Positions 17,218 to 24,419 of a stretch of 64,000 nucleotides of DNA are shown one piece after another. Under the pieces are notes generated by a model that worked only from the letters and a program-made list of their open reading frames with translations, was not told the origin of the DNA and ran no database searches. Position 1 is the first letter of the stretch. Every line of letters starts with the position of its first letter. This DNA is from CBDDKZ01 sp965230415 (GTDB lineage: Bacteria > Bacteroidota > Bacteroidia > Cytophagales > JAAEPT01): contig CBDDKZ010000005.1 in the NCBI GenBank assembly GCA_965230415.1, positions 1,364,001 through 1,428,000 on the forward strand, written 5' to 3'. Both the position numbers and the translations under genes were made by a program.

Positions 17218-18585
17218 TTAACAAGTAGTTAAAGGGGGATTATCTTCTATTTGAACCATATCTATGGTTATGCTGTAGTTTTTCATCTGATTCTTTATTC
17301 TTTTGATGACCGAATTTCTTTGTTTGTCTTCATCGACATGAAGTTTTATTCTGTTATAGGGCACTCCTTTTGTTACCATATTCCATATGATTACTGCCAG
17401 TTTTCTAGCCGTTGCACTAATGGCTGCGGCTCTGCCTTTTCTGAATGATATTTTGGCAAAAAAATCTTTGAGCGGTGTAGACTTCTTTTGATTTCCTATC
17501 ACATTAGCAGCATTGCGTAGAGCTATTTTTACTCGATTACTTCCTTTAGGAATACGACTGGAAAGTAATTTGCCTCCACTGACTTTGTTGTTAGGAGCCA
17601 GCCTAAGCCAGCTTGTAAACTGCTTGGCTGTTTCAAACTTACTGATCCCCTCTATCCCCAATTCACTCATCAATGTTAACAGGGTTGCCGTACTAACACC
17701 TTCTATTTGAGAGAGGTCTACTCCTTCAAACATTTGATACGATAAGTTTTGAATATGTAGGTTTTTGGGATCGTTTTTATTGTGTTTACGCTTACCCTTT
17801 GGGGGAAGGTGTTGTTTTTTATTTTCATCATCAACTATGATGTAATCAAGTTGCTCTCCAATTTCAAGATCACATTGTTTAATCTTGTCTTGATAAAAAT
17901 CGTAGGTATCCAACTCTTGCTTAAGGGTAAACAGATAATCTTTTCTTCCATTTCCTTTCAATGCTTTGGCTATTTCTTCTTCACTTTTCTTGCATCTTTT
18001 ATCTCTGAATGAAGCTAGTTTTTTCCCATCTGTTTCTCCTTGACAAATAGCTCGGATAATTTTCATGCCTGTAGCACCACAAATGTCTCGAACCACTACA
18101 TCAAGACGCAAATTGAGTAGACGCAGGTACTTTTGCATTTTATTACTACTACGGGCAGCGGACTTAATTAACGTATCTCGATGGCGACAATAGGTACGAA
18201 GAACTTCCGTTTTTTCTTCAGGTAAAAAGCTATGATTGAGAAGCCCCAGCATATGTAATTTCTGTATCCATTGACAGTCTTGTATGTCTGTTTTTCTACC
18301 TTTTATATGCTTGGTGAATTTACCATTACATAAACAGGTTTCAAATCCTGAGGCATCTAAGAGACTGTATAGATTCTGCCAATAACTACCTGTGCTTTCT
18401 AATGCCACCGTTCGTATCTGATGAGACTTAAGAAAGGAAACCAAATCCTCTAAGTCTTGATGATAAACTCCAAATTCTTTCACCTGATCAGCCCCTTGAC
18501 CTACCGCTACCCAATGAGAACGACTCCCCACATCAATGCCCGCTGCATGAGGATGAACTACTTGCATCTCTACTGTATTACTCAT
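17218..18585 (-). CDS. IS110-family transposase (copy 3)
   Basis: The 455-residue product is identical to copies 1 and 2 and has no inactivating change. As in copy 2, the sequence next to its left end is the 37-bp segment, so it lacks the TTG-N19-TAAATTAG junction promoter. Complete identity of three copies points to very recent amplification. Confidence 0.95.
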   Translation of the reverse strand: MSNTVEMQVVHPHAAGIDVGSRSHWVAVGQGADQVKEFGVYHQDLEDLVSFLKSHQIRTVALESTGSYWQNLYSLLDASGFETCLCNGKFTKHIKGRKTDIQDCQWIQKLHMLGLLNHSFLPEEKTEVLRTYCRHRDTLIKSAARSSNKMQKYLRLLNLRLDVVVRDICGATGMKIIRAICQGETDGKKLASFRDKRCKKSEEEIAKALKGNGRKDYLFTLKQELDTYDFYQDKIKQCDLEIGEQLDYIIVDDENKKQHLPPKGKRKHNKNDPKNLHIQNLSYQMFEGVDLSQIEGVSTATLLTLMSELGIEGISKFETAKQFTSWLRLAPNNKVSGGKLLSSRIPKGSNRVKIALRNAANVIGNQKKSTPLKDFFAKISFRKGRAAAISATARKLAVIIWNMVTKGVPYNRIKLHVDEDKQRNSVIKRIKNQMKNYSITIDMVQIEDNPPLTTC

Positions 18586-18771
18586 AACTATTTACTTTTA
18601 ATGAAGATATCCTTTAAGAAGATGTGCTTTTGGCTAAAATTAAACTGAACGGGGTTCATTTGATCATAATGACCACCACTGTACTTATCGCAAACATCTC
18701 AACCTGAAAACCTTTGGTGCTCTAAGCAACATTTGAAAATCGGCCTTACTTAAAGGTCTTCGCTAATTTAA
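18586..18771 (-). ncRNA. Candidate bridge RNA region, left end of IS copy 3
   Basis: Same 186-nt non-coding segment upstream of the transposase as in copies 1 and 2. Confidence 0.5.
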
Positions 18772-18808
18772 CAATATCTAAGTTAGCTAGAGTACTCAGT
18801 AACGACAT
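18772..18808. repeat. 37-bp direct repeat, second copy
   Basis: Exact repeat of 17154-17190, at the outer right border of the IS array, followed by TACATGACG. Confidence 0.85.
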
Positions 18809-18888
18809 TACATGACGAAAACCTTATACATTATTTTTTCATCAACAGGGTGACCTTCTACTGATTCCGGTATCAACGCCAAAATGAA
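18808..18888 (-). pseudogene. Possible truncated C-terminal coding remnant
   Basis: The minus strand encodes an isolated 26-residue tail, ALIPESVEGHPVDEKIMY and on to VFVM then stop, in an otherwise empty stretch beside the IS array. The G-x-PVD-x-x-x-x-Y-x-V pattern is reminiscent of the last strands of TonB-type C-terminal domains, but it is too short to assign. It could be what remains of a gene disrupted near the array. The surrounding 18809-19017 holds nothing else I can identify. Confidence 0.25.
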
Positions 18889-19017
18889 CTAAAAGGTCGA
18901 TTGAGACAAAGGTAAATTTTCAGAGTAATTTTGGAAACTGCAAGCGGCGAACTATGTACCAGAAAGGTAAATCCATCTTTCAAAGAGTGTCATAGCAATA
19001 CCGGTGCTCACCAGCGG

Positions 19018-19053
19018 AATGCCTGTGCGCCCCAATGGCGCCAGGCATTTTTT
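19018..19053 (+). terminator. Strong hairpin with T-tract
   Basis: AATGCCTG (19018-19025) pairs with CAGGCATT (19042-19049), an inner GCGCC/GGCGC stem extends it around CCAAT, and six T follow (19048-19053). No gene on the plus strand leads into it, so it either ends an unannotated small RNA from 18.8-19.0 kb or is a remnant. Confidence 0.7.
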
Positions 19054-19114
19054 ATGTGCGAAATGTTGCAAAGTACTTCAACACACCTTTTTTGATTGTT
19101 TAATGTGTAGATTA

Positions 19115-19145
19115 TTTGTATAGTAAGGAATCCTTACTATATTTG
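19115..19145 (+). promoter_or_regulatory. Promoter with embedded 23-bp palindromic operator, upstream of the thioredoxin-like gene
   Basis: TTTG (19115-19118), then 19 bp, then TATATTTG (19138-19145) is a textbook Bacteroidota promoter. A perfect 23-bp dyad (19119-19141), with arms AGTAAGGA and TCCTTACT around a central A plus 3 outer pairs, fills the space between the boxes. A bound repressor would block the polymerase. The likely binder is the MarR protein encoded 350 bp downstream. Confidence 0.85.
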
Positions 19146-19174
19146 CCTTATCGTTAACTTTAATTATATAAAAA

Positions 19175-19408
19175 ATGGAAAAATCGAAGTTTTATCATGC
19201 CGGATGCCCTGTTTGTGTAAGTGCAGAGCACGAAATTATTGAACTCCTAGGACAGGATAAGGTAGATATCATCCATCTGGGTGAAAAAAAAGAGCAAATA
19301 GCTGAAGCTGAAAGTATGGGTATTGAATCTGTACCGGCTTTAATCACGCCAAATAAAAATGTGTTGCACATTAATTTTGGTGCTTCTATTAATGACTTGA
19401 AGGGTTAA
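19175..19408 (+). CDS. Small thioredoxin/glutaredoxin-like protein (CPVC)
   Basis: This 77-residue protein opens MEKSKFYHAGCPVC, with the redox pair C11/C14 at the start of a thioredoxin-fold helix. ESVPALITP supplies the cis-Pro loop typical of the fold. There is no signal peptide, so it is cytoplasmic. The organism also carries bshC, so a bacilliredoxin-like or general disulfide role is possible but not shown. It is transcribed from the operator-containing promoter just upstream and is followed by the MarR gene, which has a promoter of its own. Confidence 0.75.
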   Translation: MEKSKFYHAGCPVCVSAEHEIIELLGQDKVDIIHLGEKKEQIAEAESMGIESVPALITPNKNVLHINFGASINDLKG

Positions 19409-19418
19409 AATTTTTTAC

Positions 19419-19460
19419 TTGACAAAGTTAGGATTCCTAATATATTGGAATCCTAACTTT
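19419..19460 (+). promoter_or_regulatory. Promoter and double operator upstream of the MarR gene
   Basis: TTG (19419-19421), then 19 bp, then TATATTGG (19441-19448) is a near-consensus promoter. Overlapping it, AAAGTTAGGATTCC (19424-19437) and GGAATCCTAACTTT (19447-19460) are perfect 14-bp inverted arms 9 bp apart, and each arm contains its own GGAWTCC dyad. The same core occurs in the operator at 19119-19141, so the MarR protein probably controls itself and the thioredoxin-like gene. Confidence 0.8.
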
Positions 19461-19491
19461 TAAAATCTATTTTCACGTTAAATACTCTAAC

Positions 19492-20064
19492 GTGGATATC
19501 AACAACAAAATAATAGCTGGTTTTGAAAGAATTGCGGATGTACTAAAGACGCTTCTTTGGGAAAAATCAAAAAGATATGGCATTAGCCCAATACAAATAC
19601 AAATACTACTTTTCATTAGTAGTCACGATGTTAAACTGTGTAATGTCACCAGCTTGGCCCGGGAATTTGGCCTAACCAAACCTACCGTGAGCGATGCTGT
19701 GGCAGTTCTTATAAAAAAGGACTATTTATTCAAAGATCATGCTCCGATTGACAATAGAAAGTTTAATCTGGGACTTACGGAAAAAGGTAGTGATTTAATC
19801 GTACAGATATCCAATTATGATGAGCCGCTTTTTAATACATTGAAGAGTGTTGATTCGAATGATCTTAATAACATTTTTATTACTCTAACACAAATTATTG
19901 GTAAACTTCACGAGCAGGGCGTGATCAAAGTTCAGCGTACTTGTTATTCGTGTAGGTTTTATCAAAATAAAAACAATTCACACTTTTGTAAACTTCTTTC
20001 CAAAACACTTTCCGGGCACGAAATTCGACTTGACTGTCCGGAGTATGAAAGCAAAAAAAGTTGA
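19492..20064 (+). CDS. MarR-family regulator with C-terminal four-cysteine motif
   Basis: Translation probably begins at GTG 19492; no ATG is available. Residues about 10-140 form the MarR winged helix: IQILLFISSHDVKLCNVTSLAREFGLTKPTVSDAVAVLIKK is the helix-turn-helix, followed by the wing (IDNRKFNLGLTEKG). Beyond the usual fold, residues 150-184 hold C151, C154, C166 and C182 (TCYSCRFYQ, HFCKLL, LDCPEY), a spacing of CX2C-X11-C-X15-C that could bind zinc or an Fe-S cluster or act as a thiol switch. Control by redox or metal state is inferred. The gene shares its operator core with the adjacent CxxC protein. Confidence 0.85.
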   Translation: MDINNKIIAGFERIADVLKTLLWEKSKRYGISPIQIQILLFISSHDVKLCNVTSLAREFGLTKPTVSDAVAVLIKKDYLFKDHAPIDNRKFNLGLTEKGSDLIVQISNYDEPLFNTLKSVDSNDLNNIFITLTQIIGKLHEQGVIKVQRTCYSCRFYQNKNNSHFCKLLSKTLSGHEIRLDCPEYESKKS

Positions 20065-20084
20065 GCTAACACTCAAACTTTTAA

Positions 20085-20126
20085 GCACCTGATCGAGGTG
20101 GAGGAGGCCCTACCTCGTCGAGGTGC
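20085..20126. repeat. Large hairpin, copy B of a dispersed repeat family
   Basis: GCACCTGATCGAGGT (20085-20099) and ACCTCGTCGAGGTGC (20112-20126) are inverted with 13 of 15 matches. It lies between the MarR gene and the convergent barrel fragment and may act as a two-way transcription end. Confidence 0.6.
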
Positions 20127-20128
20127 CT

Positions 20129-20521
20129 TCACTCCAATTGCTTCTCTAGTGGCTCCAACGGATTGTAAAAGTAATACCGCAGCCCCACTTGATTGACTAC
20201 CATCCTATGAACATAACCTTCATCCCACTCATTTCCTTTAAGCCTATATTCTATATGTTTCATCGCTATGTATTCTACTGATAAAGTTAGTTTACCATTC
20301 AATGTAGTTTCGACTCCAAAGCCACCTAAGAAAATGAATACTTCATTTGTAAAATCATTGCCATTTCCATCTAATTGATCCTCTAATAGCTCTCCTGCAT
20401 CGCTTACATCATATACCACTCCGGCATTTGCCACCAGCTTATTATTTGGCGTAATATGCTGGTAAAAAGCCTGTACTATTAAGTAAGGGTGAATTTTTAA
20501 TTTCAAATCTTTCTTGATTCT
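20129..20521 (-). pseudogene. C-terminal fragment of an outer-membrane beta-barrel protein
   Basis: About 130 residues read as alternating beta strands: LKIHPYLIVQAFYQHIT, VFIFLGGFGVETTLNGKLTLSVEY, RMVVNQVGLRYYF, which is typical of the last strands of an outer-membrane barrel. The frame begins right after a stop codon (20522-20524), the only possible start is a TTG at 20506, and there is no signal peptide, so it looks like a truncated remnant, not an intact gene. The upstream stretch to the mdh terminator (20525-20630) contains nothing recognisable. Confidence 0.5.
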
Positions 20522-20632
20522 CTACACTCACCGGCTAACACAATAAGCCTTACGGTTCTTCACCTTAATGTCAAGATTAAGTAGATTTTTCATTGATAGT
20601 CATTTTAGCTGAAAGAATAAGAAAAGCGCCTT

Positions 20633-20654
20633 TACAGGCGCTTTAAAAGTTTTT
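20633..20654 (-). terminator. Intrinsic terminator of mdh
   Basis: AAAGCGCC (20633-20640) pairs perfectly with GGCGCTTT (20647-20654) around a 6-nt loop; on the minus strand the stem is followed by a short T-rich run. It lies just after the mdh stop. Confidence 0.8.
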
Positions 20655-20664
20655 ATCTCAGCTA

Positions 20665-21603
20665 CTAAGCTTCTGCCTGCATATTATCCAATGCAGCCAT
20701 TACTTCGGTTACAGCCACACGTGAAGCTTCTAAAAGTGCTTTTTCGTCATCGTTTAGATCCAATTCAATGATTTTCTCGATTCCGTTTTTACCTAATATT
20801 ACCGGAACACCAAGGTAACAATCGTTTATTCCGTATTCACCTTCCAATTTTACACACACAGGGAATACTCGGCGTTGATCTTTCACAATAGCTTCAACCA
20901 TTTGAGCTGCTGCCGAACCCGGAGCGTACCAAGCAGATGTCCCCATAAGCTTCACTAGTTCGCCACCTCCTGTTTTAGTACGCTGGATGATAGCCTCCAA
21001 CTTGTCAGCATCTATCAACTCAGTTACAGGAATACCACCAACGGTAGTATATCTTGGTAGTGGAACCATTGTATCGCCATGTCCGCCCATCAATACTGCC
21101 TGAATATCCTTAGGAGAAACATCAAGTGCTTCTGCTAGGAATGCACGGTAACGTGCCGTATCAAGAATTCCGGCCATTCCCATAACTTTTGTTCTAGGTA
21201 GTTTTGAAGCCAGATGAGCAGCATAAGTCATCACATCCAGAGGATTTGAAACTACAATGATGATAGCTTCCGGAGAATATTTAATAACATTTTCTGTTAC
21301 CGAATTAACAATACCCGCATTAGTCTGAATAAGATCATCGCGAGACATTCCAGGTTTACGTGGTAGACCAGATGTAATTACTACAACATCCGATCCTTCG
21401 GTTTTAGTATAGTCGTTTGTAGACCCTACAGTTCTGGAATCGTACTGATTAATTGGAGCCTTTTGCCAAATATCCAAGGCTTTTCCTTCTGCTACACCTT
21501 CTTTTATATCAACAAGTACTATCTCGTTGGCTATCTCGCGATAAGCTAATACGTCTGCACATGTTGCACCTACGTTTCCAGCTCCTACAACAGTAATTTT
21601 CAT
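20665..21603 (-). CDS. mdh: Malate dehydrogenase (LDH-like type)
   Basis: This 312-residue NAD-dependent enzyme oxidises malate to oxaloacetate in the TCA cycle. The N-terminal Rossmann motif is VVGAGNVGATCADVLA, and VLVDIKEG holds the acidic residue that favours NAD. The substrate Arg block is SGLPRKPGMSRDDL, and VSNPLDVMTYAA and the catalytic His in MGGHGDTMVPL are present. These features place it in the lactate-dehydrogenase-like MDH group used by Bacteroidota. It starts at ATG 21603, about 70 nt after a perfect -7 box, and ends at an intrinsic terminator, so it is a single-gene unit. Confidence 0.97.
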   Translation of the reverse strand: MKITVVGAGNVGATCADVLAYREIANEIVLVDIKEGVAEGKALDIWQKAPINQYDSRTVGSTNDYTKTEGSDVVVITSGLPRKPGMSRDDLIQTNAGIVNSVTENVIKYSPEAIIIVVSNPLDVMTYAAHLASKLPRTKVMGMAGILDTARYRAFLAEALDVSPKDIQAVLMGGHGDTMVPLPRYTTVGGIPVTELIDADKLEAIIQRTKTGGGELVKLMGTSAWYAPGSAAAQMVEAIVKDQRRVFPVCVKLEGEYGINDCYLGVPVILGKNGIEKIIELDLNDDEKALLEASRVAVTEVMAALDNMQAEA

Positions 21604-21671
21604 ATTTTATTGCTTTTTGTTTATAGAATCAATTTATGGGATCGCTAATTTAACCCAGAAAAAACTTAGCA

Positions 21672-21679
21672 CAAAATTA
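21672..21679 (-). promoter_or_regulatory. -7 box (TAATTTTG) upstream of mdh
   Basis: On the minus strand TAATTTTG exactly fits TAnnTTTG; the -33 position lacks a clear TTG. It implies a leader of roughly 65 nt. Confidence 0.5.
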
Positions 21680-21877
21680 AATCTGAAGGAATCCGTAATT
21701 TTACTAGTTTAGTGCTTCAAAGCTAATCAAAATCAGTATTTTCCAACTAGCCATTCTTATAATCATAGGTATAAAACAATGCACTCCTCAAAATTATTCT
21801 TTTGATGGTGCAATGAATTTTACTGATAAGTTCCTAACTTAAAATCTTTGGGCAAAAAACTTAGCTAACGAAGCATT

Positions 21878-22291
21878 TTGACAACAAAACCTTACATAAT
21901 CACTTTTCAGGAAATTGGTGATGAGGCCATTGGGTACCTCAATATTGCACAGGCGCATCACGAAATACCCTTCGAAATTAAACGCGTATACTGGGTCCAT
22001 CAAACGCCTCCTCAAATTTTCCGGGGCGGTCATGCCAATAAAACGAACGAACAGGTCGTTATTTGCGTACAAGGTAGAGTAGAAATCGAATTGCAACACA
22101 TAAGTGGTGAAAAACACTTATTTATGTTGACGAAAGCCAATCAGGGTTTATTCATCCCTGCTCTGCATTGGAGACGATTTAAACTTGACCCTGAAACAAT
22201 CCTCGTTTGTGTAACTTCGAAACTATTTGAGGAAAACGATTATATACGAGATTATGATCTTTTTTGCAGCTTAAGTTATGATAAACCTTGA
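21878..22291 (+). CDS. FdtA/QdtA-like cupin (WxcM family)
   Basis: This 137-residue single-cupin protein resembles dTDP-sugar 3,4-ketoisomerases: IKRVYWVHQTPPQIFRGGHANK, then EQVVICVQGRVEIEL, GLFIPALHWRRF and the closing ENDYIRDYDLF. Those enzymes normally read GGHAHK, with the second His taking part in catalysis; here it is Asn54 (His52 is kept), so the activity may be changed or lost. Initiation appears to use TTG 21878, since no ATG is available. Its end overlaps the next gene by 14 bp, so the two are translationally coupled, and no nucleotide-sugar operon is visible nearby. Confidence 0.8.
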   Translation: MTTKPYIITFQEIGDEAIGYLNIAQAHHEIPFEIKRVYWVHQTPPQIFRGGHANKTNEQVVICVQGRVEIELQHISGEKHLFMLTKANQGLFIPALHWRRFKLDPETILVCVTSKLFEENDYIRDYDLFCSLSYDKP

Positions 22292-23231
22292 CGCTCCATA
22301 CCTAAAATACGCATTCATCACGTACCCGATCCCTATAAAAGGATACAGGTATGACCCTTATTTATTTTTTACTGAGAAATACCTGGAAGCCAATAAAGTA
22401 GACAATTGCTATCATTTCTGGCTTGCAGACAAAACAGCAAACGCTTTATTACATTGTTGCACACACATTGTGAAGGATGAGGCAATTAGTATTTCCAAAG
22501 CTACTTTTGGCGGTATTGAAGGTATCAAGGGTTTACGTGATGAGGACGAAGATTATTTCCTAAGCAAAGTCTTTCAATTTCTCCATAATGAAGGTGTAAA
22601 GAAGGTAACATTTCGCCTGGCACCGGAAATATACAATGACTATGCCAGCAATAACTATCGGAAACTTCTCGAACGCAATGGATTCGAAAAAAAAATTACT
22701 GAAATAGATAATTACCTTGTTGTAAGCTCAACGAGCTTCCGAGAAGGGCTGGATGCCTCTGAAAAAAACAAACTAAATAAAGCGGAGAAAAACGGTATTG
22801 TTTGTGAACAGTTAACCGGCAACGATTTTGACAGTTTTTACAGCCTTCTTGCCGAAAACAGAGCTAAAAAGGGCTACCCTGTCACTATGGATAGTGATTC
22901 TTTAAAACACATGATTGCAACTTTTCCTGATGACTACCTGTTATTCGGAGCGCGGCATGGTGATAAACTGGTGGCAGCAGTTTTATCAATAAAGCTACAT
23001 CCTGCTATTCTGTACAATTTTTATATGGCCGATGACTACGATTACAGATCGTATAGCCCTCTGGTAATGCTCAATGGTTATATTTATGAGTTTGCTCAAC
23101 AATCTCAAATTGGATTAATAGATCTTGGTATTTCCACTGAAAATGGAATTGTAAATCAGGGCCTTCTGGACTTCAAGCATCATTTGGGAGCTCAGGATTG
23201 TGAAAAACTCCAAGTTCAAAAATCACTTTAA
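22278..23231 (+). CDS. GNAT/FemAB-like acyltransferase
   Basis: This 317-residue protein overlaps the FdtA-like gene. The first half is a divergent domain (YAFITYPIPIKGYRYDPYLFF). The second half has the GNAT-like pattern of FemAB-related proteins: NDFDSFYSLLAENRAKKGYPV, DYLLFGARHGDKLVAAVLSIKLHPAILYNFYMAD, and LIDLGISTENGIVNQGLLDFK. Proteins of this layout transfer acyl or aminoacyl groups to sugars, lipids or peptidoglycan. Coupling to a sugar-isomerase-like cupin suggests surface glycan decoration, which is inference. Confidence 0.7.
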   Translation: MINLDAPYLKYAFITYPIPIKGYRYDPYLFFTEKYLEANKVDNCYHFWLADKTANALLHCCTHIVKDEAISISKATFGGIEGIKGLRDEDEDYFLSKVFQFLHNEGVKKVTFRLAPEIYNDYASNNYRKLLERNGFEKKITEIDNYLVVSSTSFREGLDASEKNKLNKAEKNGIVCEQLTGNDFDSFYSLLAENRAKKGYPVTMDSDSLKHMIATFPDDYLLFGARHGDKLVAAVLSIKLHPAILYNFYMADDYDYRSYSPLVMLNGYIYEFAQQSQIGLIDLGISTENGIVNQGLLDFKHHLGAQDCEKLQVQKSL

Positions 23232-23285
23232 CATTCATTTAATACTTAATTAACGAAAACCTGACATCTTTTTCTTAACATACGA

Positions 23286-24290
23286 ATGATGTCTTTTTTT
23301 AAGAAAATGAAGTGGCTGCTTTTGGCCCTTACCATCCTGATTATTGTTTATTCATTAGGACCACGGATCAAAAAACCGAACTTAAACAAGGACCTTGTGT
23401 CTTGTGGTACCAAGATAGATGAGATTGAGGACAGCCTGGCCATGACCGAGGCCAAACTCCCAATTAAGCCAAATAATCACTCCAAAATTTACTGGGCAAA
23501 CAATGTGCCTCAAAAAACAGAATACGTCGTTCTATACCTGCACGGGTTTTCTGCCAGCCCTGAAGAAGGCGCTCCTGTACACCTTCAATTCGCAGAGAAA
23601 TACGGTGCGAATTTGTATGTACCCCGGCTATTTGAACATGGGCTTAAATCAGCGCAACCTTTGATAAATTTTACTGCAGAAGGTTACCTGCAATCGGTCA
23701 AACAAGCCTTTGCCGTTGCCAGGCGCCTAGGGCACAAAATTATAGTCATGGCTTGTAGTACAGGTGCCACAGCGGGCCTTTACCTTGCGTCGGGAAATGT
23801 TTCCATAGATGCCCTTATCTTATACGCGCCAAATATCGATTTACATGATCAAACATCATTTCTTATTACGAAACCTTGGGGCAAACAGCTTCTTGAACTA
23901 ATAATTGGAAGCGAAATGTATCGATGGGAAGCGCCTCCGGAAGCCCAAAATTACTGGTATACCAACTATCGCATAGAAGCTATTATCCAATTAAAAGCAC
24001 TCATAGAAGCGACTATGACCAATGATGTCTTTGAACAAATTGATGCTCCTCTATTTGTGGGGTATTACTATGAAAATGAAGATCAGCAGGACAAGATAGT
24101 TTCTGTGGAAAAAATCAAAACAATGTTTCAAAAAATTGGTACACCGGCGAATAAGAAAAGACAAATGGCTTTTCCCAAAGCCAGGACGCATGGGATACAA
24201 AGCGGCTACTTCTCCAAAGACTTCAAAAACGTTTTGAAAGAATCATGCCTTTTTGCAGATCAGGTTCTTGGTTTGCAAGTGGTAAACTAG
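23286..24290 (+). CDS. Alpha/beta hydrolase, membrane-anchored
   Basis: A 334-residue protein with an N-terminal transmembrane or uncleaved signal segment (WLLLALTILIIVYSLG). The hydrolase core has the oxyanion block VVLYLHGFSASPEEG, the nucleophile elbow VMACSTGATAG with Ser158, and a late ARTHGIQSG that likely supplies the catalytic His. It resembles carboxylesterases or monoacylglycerol-lipase-like enzymes that face the periplasm. The elbow reads A-C-S-T-G, with Ala in place of the usual first Gly. The start may be either of two adjacent ATGs (23286 or 23289). The substrate is not evident. Confidence 0.8.
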   Translation: MMSFFKKMKWLLLALTILIIVYSLGPRIKKPNLNKDLVSCGTKIDEIEDSLAMTEAKLPIKPNNHSKIYWANNVPQKTEYVVLYLHGFSASPEEGAPVHLQFAEKYGANLYVPRLFEHGLKSAQPLINFTAEGYLQSVKQAFAVARRLGHKIIVMACSTGATAGLYLASGNVSIDALILYAPNIDLHDQTSFLITKPWGKQLLELIIGSEMYRWEAPPEAQNYWYTNYRIEAIIQLKALIEATMTNDVFEQIDAPLFVGYYYENEDQQDKIVSVEKIKTMFQKIGTPANKKRQMAFPKARTHGIQSGYFSKDFKNVLKESCLFADQVLGLQVVN

Positions 24291-24419
24291 ACTTACACGA
24301 GCATTGTTATACAAATTTCATTGATTTGTTATCAACTAAATCCTTTTTTAATGAAAGGATGACACTTTCTCACTTTTTTCTCGTAGTATTTAGTAAACCT
24401 CCCATAAACTGCCTTAGAA

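Larger units (their letters stand above)
17191..18771 (-). mobile_element. IS110-family element, copy 3
   Basis: A 1581-bp unit with the same borders as copies 1 and 2. It is flanked on both sides by the 37-bp repeat. Confidence 0.9.

Noticed and set aside
13992..18771. Terminal inverted repeats or target duplications around the IS copies
   Set aside because: The ends ACTGACTAAC and GCTAATTTAA are not inverted repeats of each other, and no duplication is seen beyond the 37-bp segment.
18820..19020. Possible tmRNA, RNase P RNA or SRP RNA
   Set aside because: None of the conserved core sequences of these RNAs is present.
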